Origin: CAZEMR01 sp964513465 | Lineage (GTDB): Bacteria > Bacteroidota > Ignavibacteria > Kapaibacteriales > UBA2268 | Direction: 5' to 3' | DNA: 64,000 bases | NCBI GenBank assembly: GCA_964513465.1 | Contig: CAZEMR010000003.1 | Span: 29,373 to 93,372 of the forward strand | In this document: positions 54,643-63,865 of the stretch, in pieces | Layout: every line of letters begins with the position of its first letter | Position numbering within the stretch: the first letter of the stretch is position 1 | Position numbers and translations under genes: made by a program | The notes under the pieces: model-generated | Databases searched by the model: none | What the model was told of the DNA's origin: nothing | Seen by the model: only the letters and a program-made list of their open reading frames with translations

Positions 54643-55986
54643 ATGGCTTACATCCCCAATACAGACGCGGAAAGAGACGAAATGCTCCGGAAAATCGGGG
54701 TCGGCAATTTTGAAGAATTAATCAATACTATTCCCGAAGCCGTTCGGCTCAAAAAGCCGCTCGATCTGCCGGAAAGAGTTTCCGAATTTGAAATTATTAA
54801 AATACTCGAAGATTACGCTTCGCAGAATATTACCGCCAATACCCATACATGCTTCATGGGCGGCGGCGCTTATGACCACTTTACTCCTACGATTGTCCAA
54901 TCGGTGCTCGAGCGCCCGGAATTCAAAACCGCTTATACTCCCTACCAGGCCGAGGTCTCGCAGGGTACGCTCCAGGCGATGTATGAATTCCAGTCGATGA
55001 TCTGCGCTCTGACCGGCATGGAGGTAGCCAACGCCTCGCTTTACGACGGCGGCAGCGCGGTGGCCGAGGCCTGCCTGATGGCACATAATCAGAATAAAAA
55101 GACTAAGATATTGCTCGCTGGCAAGCTCAATCCCTTCTATCGACAGGTGGTTGATACGATCTGCACGGCGAAAGACCTCGAATTCGACGAAATAGTGGGC
55201 GAAGACGGCACCTGCGATCTCGACGCGCTCCGCAATGCTGTCGGCGACGACACCTGCGCGGTCGTGGTGCAGCACCCCAACGCATACGGCAATCTGGAGG
55301 ACGTCCATGAAATTGAGAAAATCGTCCATTCGCAGAAAAATGCTTTCTATATCGCATCGGTTGATCCGATCTCGCTTGGTATGCTTACCCCTCCCGGCGA
55401 GTATAATGCAGACATCGTGGTGGGCGAAGGCCAGCCTCTGGGCATCCCGATGAACTTCGGCGGGCCATATCTCGGGCTATTCGCATGCAAGCAGAAATAT
55501 GTGCGTAAAATCCCCGGCCGCCTGAGCGGTATCACCCAGGACGCCGACGGCAAACGCGGATTCGTGCTGACGCTACAGACCCGCGAGCAGCAGATCAAAC
55601 GCGAACGCGCGACGTCAAATATATGCACCAACCAGGGCCTTATTATGCTCGCAGCCACGGTTTATATGGCCGCGATGGGTAAGGAAGGCATCCGCGAGGT
55701 GGCAGAGCAGAGCTTCAACCGCGCGCATTATCTGGCGGAAAAAATCAGCGAAATTCCCGGATTCAAAATCGCAATCGACAAACCCTTCTTCTGCGAATTC
55801 CTTGTCGAAACGCCTGTCCCTGCAAAAGAGATCATCGAGAAATTATCCCAAAAGGGAATTCTTGCAGGCATCGACACATCGAGATTCGAAGACTGCAAAA
55901 AAGGTCTGCTCGTGGCTGCAACCGAAAAACGCACACGCGAGGAAATGGACCGGTTTGCCGAAGAATTAAAACAATTTTCCAAATAA
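54643..55986 (+). CDS. gcvPA: Glycine dehydrogenase (decarboxylating) subunit 1
   Basis: The 447-residue protein is the N-terminal half-type P protein of the glycine cleavage system. It has YIPNTDAERDEMLRKIGV at the start, FLGGGAYDH-like FMGGGAYDHFTP near 75, and TPYQAEVSQGTLQAMYEFQSMIC. The later GEGQPLGIPMNFGGPYLG and ATSNICTNQGL motifs also match. With GcvPB it decarboxylates glycine and loads the lipoyl protein. The PLP lysine is on the GcvPB subunit, which is not in the window. The gene is followed by a divisome gene. Confidence 0.94.
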   Translation: MAYIPNTDAERDEMLRKIGVGNFEELINTIPEAVRLKKPLDLPERVSEFEIIKILEDYASQNITANTHTCFMGGGAYDHFTPTIVQSVLERPEFKTAYTPYQAEVSQGTLQAMYEFQSMICALTGMEVANASLYDGGSAVAEACLMAHNQNKKTKILLAGKLNPFYRQVVDTICTAKDLEFDEIVGEDGTCDLDALRNAVGDDTCAVVVQHPNAYGNLEDVHEIEKIVHSQKNAFYIASVDPISLGMLTPPGEYNADIVVGEGQPLGIPMNFGGPYLGLFACKQKYVRKIPGRLSGITQDADGKRGFVLTLQTREQQIKRERATSNICTNQGLIMLAATVYMAAMGKEGIREVAEQSFNRAHYLAEKISEIPGFKIAIDKPFFCEFLVETPVPAKEIIEKLSQKGILAGIDTSRFEDCKKGLLVAATEKRTREEMDRFAEELKQFSK

Positions 55987-56001
55987 ATCTTCCATAAATT
56001 A

Positions 56002-56319
56002 GTGAAGCTGAACTTCATTAAAGAAATATTCGACAACCCTCGACGGCGAAGAATCGCAATCGGTTCTATCGCCGTTGCCGTGGTTTTCGGATTCCTCTTT
56101 TTCTCCGATTTCGGGTTGGTCAAAAGGATCGATATGGAATGGCGCAAGGCCGATCTGGAACAGCAAATCGCCGACGAAACCGCCAGGCGGGATTCGCTCC
56201 GTCGACAGATCGAAAAAGTCAGAACCGACATGTATGAAATCGAAAAGATCGCCCGCGAGAAATACGGGATGACCCGGCCCGGAGAAAAAGTTTACTATCT
56301 GGATATAGATAAAGATTAG
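56002..56319 (+). CDS. FtsB/DivIC-type septum formation initiator
   Basis: The start is a GTG at 56002, 15 bases after gcvPA. The 105-residue single-pass protein has a basic cytoplasmic N-terminus and a transmembrane helix (GSIAVAVVFGFLFFS). A coiled coil (LEQQIADETARRDSLRRQIEKV) follows, then the family ending IEKIAREKYGMTRPGEKVYYL. FtsB/DivIC links FtsL and FtsQ in the divisome. Confidence 0.9.
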   Translation: MKLNFIKEIFDNPRRRRIAIGSIAVAVVFGFLFFSDFGLVKRIDMEWRKADLEQQIADETARRDSLRRQIEKVRTDMYEIEKIAREKYGMTRPGEKVYYLDIDKD

Positions 56320-56347
56320 TTTTGTTTGAATAAATTTTACTCTGATT

Positions 56348-57277
56348 ATGTACCTCGGTCTTGACGTAGGCGGCACCACAATCAAATGCGGCGCGCTCGA
56401 CGACGATAATAAAATCATTAAAATCGACACAATCGAAACGCGCGCCGGCGAAGGCCGCCAGATTGTGATCGAGCGGATATTCGCGCTTGTGGGGGATTTC
56501 CTCGACGAATTCGACGTCCGTTCGATTGGCATGGGTATGCCCGGCGTGGTAAATTCCGACGGTGTGCTGCTGTTCAGCCCCAACCTTCCCGGCTGGAAAA
56601 ATGTGGAATTAAAGCATTTGATGTCCGAAAAATTCGGGATGCCAGTGGCGCTGGATAACGACGCCAATGTGGCTGCATTCGCCGAGCTTGAAATAGGCTC
56701 CGGCCGCGATATCGGGGACTTTCTGTATATAACGCTCGGCACCGGAGTTGGCGGCTGCGTGATTATGAACAGCCATATCGTACGCGGACTAATTGGCGGC
56801 GCCGGCGAATTCGGACACATGATAATCAAGGCCGACGACGACCCGGCGGACTTCGAAAACGCCTACCGCACCGGCACTCTCGAGGAATACGTCGGCAAGG
56901 AAGCAATAATCAGACTCGCAAAACAGCTTATCGAAGACTATCCGCGATCGGAATTAAGACAATATAAAAATCTCGACGTAAAGCAGATATCCGAACACAT
57001 CAGCCAGGGTGACCCCGCCGCTATCGAATGCTTCAAGCGGGTGGGCCGCTATCTCGGAATCGGCATAATCAGCGTACTGAATCTGCTCGATCTGCGGGTG
57101 GCAATCATTGGCGGCGGAATATCAAAGTCGCACGCGATGCTGCTCGAGACCACGCTTTCGACAATCCGCCAGCGCGCGCTGCCCTCGATAGCCGAAGAGG
57201 CCGAGGTCAGGCTTGCTGAATTCTCGAACGATGCCGGGGTGATCGGAGCCGCTTTGCTCGGAAAATCGATGTTATAA
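56348..57277 (+). CDS. ROK family sugar kinase (glucokinase-like)
   Basis: The 309-residue protein has DVGGTTIKCG at the start, an ATP motif, GMGMPGVVNSDGVLLFSPNLPGW, DNDANVAAFAE and LGTGVGGCVI. The ROK EFGHM motif lies near residue 155, but the zinc-binding CxCGxxGC cysteines usual in many ROK kinases are missing (the region reads DDPADFENAYRTGTLEEYVG). It likely phosphorylates glucose, which suits the phosphorylase gene nearby. It could instead use another hexose. Confidence 0.85.
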   Translation: MYLGLDVGGTTIKCGALDDDNKIIKIDTIETRAGEGRQIVIERIFALVGDFLDEFDVRSIGMGMPGVVNSDGVLLFSPNLPGWKNVELKHLMSEKFGMPVALDNDANVAAFAELEIGSGRDIGDFLYITLGTGVGGCVIMNSHIVRGLIGGAGEFGHMIIKADDDPADFENAYRTGTLEEYVGKEAIIRLAKQLIEDYPRSELRQYKNLDVKQISEHISQGDPAAIECFKRVGRYLGIGIISVLNLLDLRVAIIGGGISKSHAMLLETTLSTIRQRALPSIAEEAEVRLAEFSNDAGVIGAALLGKSML

Positions 57278-57303
57278 TATTAATAAATCAGGAAAAAGAA
57301 ATT

Positions 57304-57687
57304 ATGAAAAAAACTATCTTTACTGAAAAAGCCGCTCCGCCTATCGGGCCATATTCACAGGCAGTCGCCGCATCGGGCAAATTCATATTCGTATCGGGCC
57401 AGATACCCTTCACCGCCGACGGTAAGCTTGCTGGCGACGATATCGAATCGCAGGCACGGCAGTCGCTCGAAAACGTCAAGGAAATCGTCACCGCAGCCGG
57501 CGCCACACTGAATGATGTGGTCAAATGCACGGTGCTGCTCAAGGATATGGGCGATTTTGCAAAAGTAAATGAAATATATGCTGAATACTTCGGCGAAGGC
57601 AAGCCCGCCCGCGCGGCGTATCAGGTATGCGTTTTGCCCAAAGATGTTATGATCGAGATCGAAGCAATCGCGTGTCTTGATAATTAA
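57304..57687 (+). CDS. ridA: RidA family enamine/imine deaminase
   Basis: The 127-residue protein has the full RidA pattern: AAPPIGPYSQAVAASG, FVSGQIPF, QARQSLENVKEIVTAAGATLNDVVKCTVLLKDM and a C-terminal ARAAYQVCVLPKDVMIEIEAIA. The arginine in ARAAYQV binds the carboxylate. It should hydrolyse reactive enamines from PLP enzymes such as dehydratases. It follows the ROK kinase gene by 26 bases. Confidence 0.93.
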   Translation: MKKTIFTEKAAPPIGPYSQAVAASGKFIFVSGQIPFTADGKLAGDDIESQARQSLENVKEIVTAAGATLNDVVKCTVLLKDMGDFAKVNEIYAEYFGEGKPARAAYQVCVLPKDVMIEIEAIACLDN

Positions 57688-57696
57688 TTGAGACTT

Positions 57697-58236
57697 ATGA
57701 AATTACGATATATATATATTGCCGGATTGCTGATGCTTTCCGGCATTTTTAATCTGTCTTACGCGCAGTCGGACAGCGTTGAGGTATCGCCGGCCGATAC
57801 CGCCGGATTCGTGATGCACAAATCCCCGCTTAGGGCGGTGGCCTATTCCCTGCTGCTGCCCGGTATGGGCCAGATTTATGTGGAAAGCTACTGGAAAGCG
57901 CCGCTTTTTATTGCGGGCGCAGGCGGTCTGGTTTATTCGATTATCTGGAATCATAATCGCTTTTCGAATTACGCAGAGGATGTCGATCGCGCGATTGCCG
58001 ATGGCGCCGACCCGGAATCAAACGAGGTGCGGCTAATGAAGGCGCGGCGGGAGTTTTATCGCGACAACCGCGACCTTAGCGGACTATATCTGATTGGCGT
58101 TTATGCGCTTGCGGCAGTGGACGCATACGTCGGGGCGCATTTGTTCGATTTTGACGTCAGCGATGACCTCAGCCTTCGCTTTATCCCGGACTACCGCAGC
58201 GGACTGCGGCTGTCTGTCAGCTACGATTTTCCGTAG
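57697..58236 (+). CDS. DUF5683-like membrane protein
   Basis: I use the ATG at 57697; the upstream TTG at 57688 lies immediately after the ridA stop. The 179-residue protein has a signal peptide (ending SYAQS). A DUF5683-like core has SPLRAVAYSLLLPGMGQIYVESYWKAPLFIAGAGGLVY, then a second hydrophobic region LSGLYLIGVYALAAVDAYVGAHLF and a beta-like C-terminus ending in YDF-P. The family is common in Bacteroidota and near ParB or lipoprotein genes, but its role is unknown. Its last 20 bases overlap the converging phosphatase gene. Confidence 0.75.
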   Translation: MKLRYIYIAGLLMLSGIFNLSYAQSDSVEVSPADTAGFVMHKSPLRAVAYSLLLPGMGQIYVESYWKAPLFIAGAGGLVYSIIWNHNRFSNYAEDVDRAIADGADPESNEVRLMKARREFYRDNRDLSGLYLIGVYALAAVDAYVGAHLFDFDVSDDLSLRFIPDYRSGLRLSVSYDFP

Positions 58237-61048
58237 CCTTTACCACCACAACGGTTATATCGTCGTATTGCTCGCTATGGTCTGTGAATTCGGCCAGATC
58301 GTGCAGAATTTCATCGCGGATTGCATGGGATTCTTTTAATGCATTCCGCATGAGGCAATCCATAAGCCGGGATTCGTCGAAATCCTCGCCACGGTTGTTT
58401 CGCGCTTCGGTGACGCCGTCGGTTATGAACAGGAATACATCTCCGGGCGCATAATCAAAAGTCATTTCTTCGATATTCCCGGAAAAAATCTTTCCTTTGC
58501 TCAGGCCAAGCACCAGCCCCCGCGGCACATGCCGGCGGATTGCGCCCTGGGCTGCGCTGTAGTGATACATCGGCAGATGCCCCGCGCGGGCAAATCGTAT
58601 GCGGCGGTTCATTGTGTCGATCCGGGCTGCAATTGCGGTGATGAACGAGCTTTTTTCGAGTGAATAGTATAATAATTTATTGGAACGGATCAACAAATCC
58701 ACGGGCGGCAGGTCGAACTCCTGAAGCGTGCGCATGATGCCCTGCACTTTGGACATATAGAGCGCCGCCGAGGTACCCTTGCCGCTGACGTCGCCGACCA
58801 CCACAGTGAGTTCGCTTGCCGAGCCGTTCAGAAAGTCGTAGAAATCGCCGCCGACCTCGAGAGCCGGGATAGACACGCCCGATATATCAAGTCCGCTGAC
58901 GTATGGCACCTTCTGGGGCAGCGATGCAAGCTGGATTCGGCGGGCGATATCCAGCTCGTGGCGGATTCGCTCCTGCTGGGCGAGGTCTTCGTAAAGGAAG
59001 GCGTTCTCTATTGCTACCGAAGCGTGGCGCGCGATAGTCGATAGAAATTCGAGGTCTTCGTTGCGGAAGGAGATTTCCGAAAGCTTCTCGCCTGCGAATA
59101 TAGCGCCGGTAAGCTGACCCTTGCTGCGGATCGGGATTATATATCTGAATTTGCACTCGAGGAATATATTTTTCAGATCGGACGGCAGGTAATCGATCCT
59201 GAAGCTGCCTTTGAAAATCTTGATTGCCTCGATAATCCGCGTTCCGGCAAGCTGGCAGAATTCCTTCAGGCTGTGGCTTTTGAATCCGTAATAATCCTGG
59301 GCCCAGACGATTTTTTCGTCTTTAAAAATTATTACTCCTACTCGTTTCAGCCGGATAAGCTCGCCGAGCTTTTCGACGAGGCCCCGGGCGAGATCCTGGG
59401 CGCTGATGTTTTTCTCCATCATTTCGGTGATTTTGGCAGCGGCTTTGCCATAATCGAATTTGATTCGATAGAACTTCCGGTCGAGGAATCGCAGGCCGGA
59501 TTTGCCGATTCGCCAGAATATATAAGCCAGCGCAAAGGAGCTGATAATGAGTATCAGGCTGCGGACGGGATCATCCGGCGCCACGCGCATGGTAGCCGGG
59601 GCAACCTCGATGGTCGAGCCTACTATATATATATTGGGGATCCCGAATTGAGCAGTGACGAGCTGCCAGACGATAAATCCGAATGCCGCGATATTAGCTG
59701 CCACCCATACCGAAGAGATTATCACGTACTGAATATTTCGGCGCAGGCGCATATCCAGATCGAGCAGGCGGTATCGCCATGCGGTATATATAAATGCAAT
59801 CGGTATAAGCAAATTGGCAATCACAAGCGCATATTCGGAAAAGCTTGTAATGGTCATGCCCATCAGCCAGGGCATAAGATTCTGGAACATCAGAACGAGT
59901 GGAGAAATATAGAATGCGATAATTATCCATTTTGCCATGCGCCAGTATTCGCGGCTGATCTGGCGGCGATAGAATATAAATATGCCGAAATGATATATTA
60001 TGAGCGCCGATATGCTGATATTCACCACAGTGTTCAATAATTCCAGATTGCGGAATGAAAACACGAGCGGCGAGAATGACATTAAAATTATAAGCCCGCC
60101 CATGATATAAGCCGCAAGCACCACTCTGCGCCGCTTTGATTGGGGGATAATTTCCTTCGGGAATACCAGAGTGGTATGAATAAACACCGGAAACAGCATA
60201 AACAGGCCTGTCTGGTAAACCACGTAGCTCAGCGTGGTAAGAGTATCGAAATCAATCGGGTTGAGCATTATCCCGGCTGCCCGGATGCCCGCAATCATGA
60301 TAAACAGCAGGCCGATCATCCTTGCTGCGAATATTCGCGGACGCTTCAGCGCAAAGAAGAATCCGATGGCGAAGAATATCAGACTGGTGACAAATGCCAG
60401 AAGGCTGAAAAAGCTGACCCCGAAAGCCGCCAACTGCAACTCGTATTTGATATGCTTATCCTTGCGGATAATTTCGTAGGTGACAATATCGCCGCTCTCG
60501 CGCGTGCGAAGGTATCGGAGGGCGCTGTTGTCCCGGGGCGAAAAATCATGCGGCCCGATCTTGTTGAGCAGGTCGCCGCGCCGTATGCCTGCGCGGTGGG
60601 CGGTTCGGCCGGGCTCGATTTCGAGTATAAGCATTGCATTATATATAGGGCGGAAAAATTCGGCCGGGATGTCTTCTTTTTTTACGAGAAATTCCTGTTT
60701 TTCGACTACATAGGGATTGAATAAAAGCAAACGGATATGGGCGCTGTCGGGGTATTCCGCTATTCTTTCGGAGAGGCCTTTGGAATCGCTGAACGCGCTG
60801 TCTTCGACTGCGATCAGAAAGCTTCCCACTTCGATGGTATCGGCACGTAGATTGTTCTCATCGGTGAGCCGCCGGCCGGGGATTTCCTCGATTATATAAA
60901 ACGGCGACGGCACGGGCCGCGGATAGATTCCCGTCACCGGAGTAGTCGTCAGTTCGGTAAATTTAAACAAGCCGAGCGCCAGCATGGCCCCGCCGAAAAT
61001 CAGAAAGACAATGCGAAAAAGATTAGGATATTTATTCCAGAATGACAT
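58217..61048 (-). CDS. PDZ-membrane-GAF-PP2C (SpoIIE-type) phosphatase
   Basis: The 943-residue protein combines several domains. A first helix (about 11-30) leads into a PDZ domain (about 130-205, with AGIRRGDLLNKIGPHDF). A group of about eight transmembrane helices follows (about 207-510), and a linker leads into a GAF domain (about 540-680). The PP2C/SpoIIE catalytic domain occupies about 705-940, with EVGGDFYDF, VVGDVSGKGTSAALYMS and FITDGVTEARN. The membrane PDZ unit may sense an envelope signal and control dephosphorylation of a cytoplasmic partner, as RsbU does for anti-anti-sigma factors. No partner gene is nearby. It ends 20 bases inside the DUF5683-like gene on the other strand. Confidence 0.85.
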   Translation of the reverse strand: MSFWNKYPNLFRIVFLIFGGAMLALGLFKFTELTTTPVTGIYPRPVPSPFYIIEEIPGRRLTDENNLRADTIEVGSFLIAVEDSAFSDSKGLSERIAEYPDSAHIRLLLFNPYVVEKQEFLVKKEDIPAEFFRPIYNAMLILEIEPGRTAHRAGIRRGDLLNKIGPHDFSPRDNSALRYLRTRESGDIVTYEIIRKDKHIKYELQLAAFGVSFFSLLAFVTSLIFFAIGFFFALKRPRIFAARMIGLLFIMIAGIRAAGIMLNPIDFDTLTTLSYVVYQTGLFMLFPVFIHTTLVFPKEIIPQSKRRRVVLAAYIMGGLIILMSFSPLVFSFRNLELLNTVVNISISALIIYHFGIFIFYRRQISREYWRMAKWIIIAFYISPLVLMFQNLMPWLMGMTITSFSEYALVIANLLIPIAFIYTAWRYRLLDLDMRLRRNIQYVIISSVWVAANIAAFGFIVWQLVTAQFGIPNIYIVGSTIEVAPATMRVAPDDPVRSLILIISSFALAYIFWRIGKSGLRFLDRKFYRIKFDYGKAAAKITEMMEKNISAQDLARGLVEKLGELIRLKRVGVIIFKDEKIVWAQDYYGFKSHSLKEFCQLAGTRIIEAIKIFKGSFRIDYLPSDLKNIFLECKFRYIIPIRSKGQLTGAIFAGEKLSEISFRNEDLEFLSTIARHASVAIENAFLYEDLAQQERIRHELDIARRIQLASLPQKVPYVSGLDISGVSIPALEVGGDFYDFLNGSASELTVVVGDVSGKGTSAALYMSKVQGIMRTLQEFDLPPVDLLIRSNKLLYYSLEKSSFITAIAARIDTMNRRIRFARAGHLPMYHYSAAQGAIRRHVPRGLVLGLSKGKIFSGNIEEMTFDYAPGDVFLFITDGVTEARNNRGEDFDESRLMDCLMRNALKESHAIRDEILHDLAEFTDHSEQYDDITVVVVKATENRS

Positions 61049-61144
61049 ATGCAGCTTGATTTTTTCTTATTTTAGAATAACGCCGCTTGCCCGGTTTAAG
61101 TTACATTGCAAAGCAATTTTCTCATCAAAAATAATAAAAAAATT

Positions 61145-61816
61145 ATGGATGTCGCAGAGATTATTGAAGATTTGAAAAAAATGTCCTCGCCCCAGCGCCG
61201 CGAAGGCATGAAGCATTTCGCTGTCGGGGGAGCCAATGCACTCGGGGTAACGATGAAGCAGCTTAACCCCTACGCCAGCAAAATCGGCAAAAATCATGAG
61301 CTTGCGCTCGAATTATGGGCTACCGGTATCCACGAAGCGCGCATACTCGCCGCATTGATCGACCGCCCCTCCGAGGTCACCCCCGGGCAGATGGACCGCT
61401 GGGCGCAGGATTTCGATTCATGGGACATCTGCGACCAGTGCTGCATGAAGCTGTTCGACAAAACGCCGTTTATATATGACAAAATCTTCGAATGGGCGCG
61501 CTCCGATCGGGAATTCGTACGCCGGGCGGCATTTGCCTCGATCGCGGCGCTGGCTGTGCACGACAAAAAGGCGCCGGACGAGAAAATGGAGCAATTCTTC
61601 CCGCTGATTATGGAATACTCCACCGACGAGCGCAATTTCGTGCGCAAGGCGGTCAACTGGGCGCTGAGGCAGATCGGCAAGCGCAATGCCGCGCTGATGG
61701 ACAAAGCAATCGCCCTCTCCCACCGAATTATCCGGAAAAAGGGCGAATCGAAATCTGCCCGCTGGATAGCCCGCGACGCCATCCGCGAATTAGAGTTGAA
61801 GAAAGCTAAATTTTGA
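61145..61816 (+). CDS. DNA-alkylation-repair-family HEAT-like protein
   Basis: I use the ATG at 61145 (MDVAEIIEDLKKMSSPQRR), not the frame start 39 bases upstream. The 223-residue protein has the ALK/AlkD-type helical repeat: MKHFAVGGANALGVTMKQLNPYASKIGKNHELALELWATGIHEARILAALI, then WDICDQC, SDREFVRRAAFASIAAL and ERNFVRKAVNWALRQIGKRN. AlkD removes alkylated bases, but many relatives have no proven glycosylase activity. The gene converges with the next one and overlaps it by 11 bases. Confidence 0.88.
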   Translation: MDVAEIIEDLKKMSSPQRREGMKHFAVGGANALGVTMKQLNPYASKIGKNHELALELWATGIHEARILAALIDRPSEVTPGQMDRWAQDFDSWDICDQCCMKLFDKTPFIYDKIFEWARSDREFVRRAAFASIAALAVHDKKAPDEKMEQFFPLIMEYSTDERNFVRKAVNWALRQIGKRNAALMDKAIALSHRIIRKKGESKSARWIARDAIRELELKKAKF

Positions 61817-63179
61817 TGAATTTTGTTCTGATCAGTTCCTGCCCATTTTGGATTTGGATATAATAAATTCCGCGCATTAACTCATATATATCCAATTTGA
61901 TGCGACTTGATTCGGATATGATGGGGATATTATATACCCGGCCCATAGCATCGACGCATTTGATGTCGGAATTGAATTCAGATATTTCCCATTTTGTCTC
62001 AATATAAATATAATCTTCGGCAGGGTTGGGATATAGAGAAAAGCCGTTGTCGGCAATCTCGCGCACCGCTGTTCCCTTTTCGGTATATTTAAGAATATTT
62101 CTTTGCACATATGTGAAAATGACAGCTTCGTTCGGTTTGCAAAACCAAGCTTTCATATATACATCATGCCCCTTTTTTTCGTCATAATGCATTTGATATA
62201 TCCATGTTTCTCCGCCGTCGGTGGTTCTTAGCAAAAGACTATATAGCCCTACGGCAATCCCATTATTTTCATCGTAGAAATCAATATCGCGAATACGACC
62301 GTAGTCGGTCTCCGCGCTGTCGAGACAAACACGCCAATTATCTCCGCCATCGGTGGTTTTCAGAATGTATGGATAATATCTTGATTGAGTATGGCTTGCT
62401 CGAATATCTCCATAGGCAAATCCAAGATTTTGATTATGAAAATTAAAGCCGTTGATGATTATTTTCGAATCAGCGCTATGCCACTTCTGCGATTGAAAAT
62501 CATATCTTAATAAATATAAAGGATAATCGCCATCGATTTTCCGCGCTACGCTAAGATAGAGCTGATCGCCGACTACATCTATAGCATCAATTCGCAGGAA
62601 ATCATAGCCCGGAGAAATCTCCTGCCAGTTATGTCCGCCGTCGCGGGTTATAAATACTTTCTGTTGGTCTCTCAGGTAACCGTTTTGATTATCGATCATA
62701 AATAACTTATAGCTTTCCTCAAATTTGAAAGTATCCTGGCCGAGATTATGCCTGAAGCTCTCCCATGTCTGGCAGTTATCGGTCGATTTGGCAATGCCGG
62801 ATGAATCGACCGTTACGTAGTATGTGCCATCGTCCGTTTTGGAAAGACTTCTGAAGCCAAGCTTTGGAAAATGAGTGATTGAATCGGGCAATGGCTTTTC
62901 GGGATCCCAGCCAATACCTTCGATAGTATCTGCATATATAATATTCCAGGAATCCCCGGAATTTTGGGATTGCATAATGAAAGTTTCCGGACCCGACCGG
63001 TTAATTAAAACCGTAGCTTTGTTTCCTTCCTTCAGTAAGGAATAATAATCTATCGCACTGCTTTTATAACTGAATGAAAACTGCGTTTCCAGCTCTGCTC
63101 CGAAATAGGGCAGTTCGATGGTTTGCGCTGAAGCGGAAGCAAATATCAAAAATGATATTAGAAATAATATCTTCTTCAT
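61806..63179 (-). CDS. T9SS-secreted YCF48-like beta-propeller protein
   Basis: The 457-residue protein has a signal peptide (MKKILFLISFLIFASASAQ). YCF48/BNR-like repeats follow (FRSLSKTDDGTYYVTVDSSGIAKSTDNCQTW, VFITRDGGHNWQEIS, ILKTTDGGDNWRVC, LLRTTDGGETWIYQ), each with the T-x-D-G-G-x-x-W motif. A T9SS tail starts at LYPNPAEDYIYIE and ends in RTKFIKI. It is likely a surface or secreted binding protein with a propeller of at least four blades. The last 11 bases overlap the plus-strand AlkD-like gene. Confidence 0.85.
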   Translation of the reverse strand: MKKILFLISFLIFASASAQTIELPYFGAELETQFSFSYKSSAIDYYSLLKEGNKATVLINRSGPETFIMQSQNSGDSWNIIYADTIEGIGWDPEKPLPDSITHFPKLGFRSLSKTDDGTYYVTVDSSGIAKSTDNCQTWESFRHNLGQDTFKFEESYKLFMIDNQNGYLRDQQKVFITRDGGHNWQEISPGYDFLRIDAIDVVGDQLYLSVARKIDGDYPLYLLRYDFQSQKWHSADSKIIINGFNFHNQNLGFAYGDIRASHTQSRYYPYILKTTDGGDNWRVCLDSAETDYGRIRDIDFYDENNGIAVGLYSLLLRTTDGGETWIYQMHYDEKKGHDVYMKAWFCKPNEAVIFTYVQRNILKYTEKGTAVREIADNGFSLYPNPAEDYIYIETKWEISEFNSDIKCVDAMGRVYNIPIISESSRIKLDIYELMRGIYYIQIQNGQELIRTKFIKI

Positions 63180-63208
63180 TTTGATTGTCCTTATAATTAA
63201 TAAATAAT

Positions 63209-63865
63209 TTAATCTAATGGAAAATATGGTGTTAATTCAATTTCTTCCATTATTTGAGAAACTTCATAGCATTTTACTGCACATCCTTCCTCTTCGCATT
63301 CATAAGGACCACCCCATGGTTCTGAGCCAATTTCCATGGCCACATTACCATTCTCATCGGCACAAAGCGAATAAAAGACACTGCAACAAGTAATGTTATG
63401 ACATGGATACATTCGATATCGACCAGTTATTGGATCAATTTCTCCCTTATAACAAGTTCCAAAATCGGCTCTTACTTGGTAAATACATTCATTAGGAGCT
63501 GGATTTGCCGGTTTCCATTTAACCATTGTTTCAATAGTTTCTCTAAATAAATCTCCTTCATCCAAACAACCACCAAACATTGATAAACATTCTGGTTCAA
63601 CAGAATAATAACCGTAATGTAGTTGATAGATAATCTCTCCATTGCATTCAATGATTCTAAAACACCAATAAGCAGTGACATGACAAGAATGATATTCACC
63701 ATCAATAATACAATAGGTTTCTCGTGTTTTTGATTGCATTGTCCATTCGACCAAAGTTGAACATGGCGGTGGGCAATAATAATCATTCAAATAATCGCAA
63801 CTGAATGCGTTCCTTGCATTCCAAAATAATAAAACAACCGATAAAACAAAAAGAATTCTTTTCAT
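63209..63865 (-). CDS. Cysteine-rich secreted protein, unrecognised
   Basis: I start at the ATG at 63865 because an AGGAG precedes it at eight bases; the longer frame begins 66 bases upstream without support. The 218-residue product has a signal peptide (about 1-22, ending AFS just before Cys23) and 18 cysteines, spread in CxxxxYYCPPPC, YHSCHVTAYWC, CYKGEID and HNITCC contexts. An even number fits disulfide pairing. There is no T9SS tail and no domain I know. Codon use is more AT-rich than its neighbours (AAT, ATT, CAA), so it may be recently acquired or poorly expressed. Cys23 could be a lipidation site, but the preceding residues fit poorly. Confidence 0.65.
   Translation of the reverse strand: MKRILFVLSVVLLFWNARNAFSCDYLNDYYCPPPCSTLVEWTMQSKTRETYCIIDGEYHSCHVTAYWCFRIIECNGEIIYQLHYGYYSVEPECLSMFGGCLDEGDLFRETIETMVKWKPANPAPNECIYQVRADFGTCYKGEIDPITGRYRMYPCHNITCCSVFYSLCADENGNVAMEIGSEPWGGPYECEEEGCAVKCYEVSQIMEEIELTPYFPLD

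Noticed and set aside
59273..60040. Plus-strand frame of about 255 codons
   Set aside because: It is antisense to the phosphatase gene, whose domains are clear, and shows no domain of its own.
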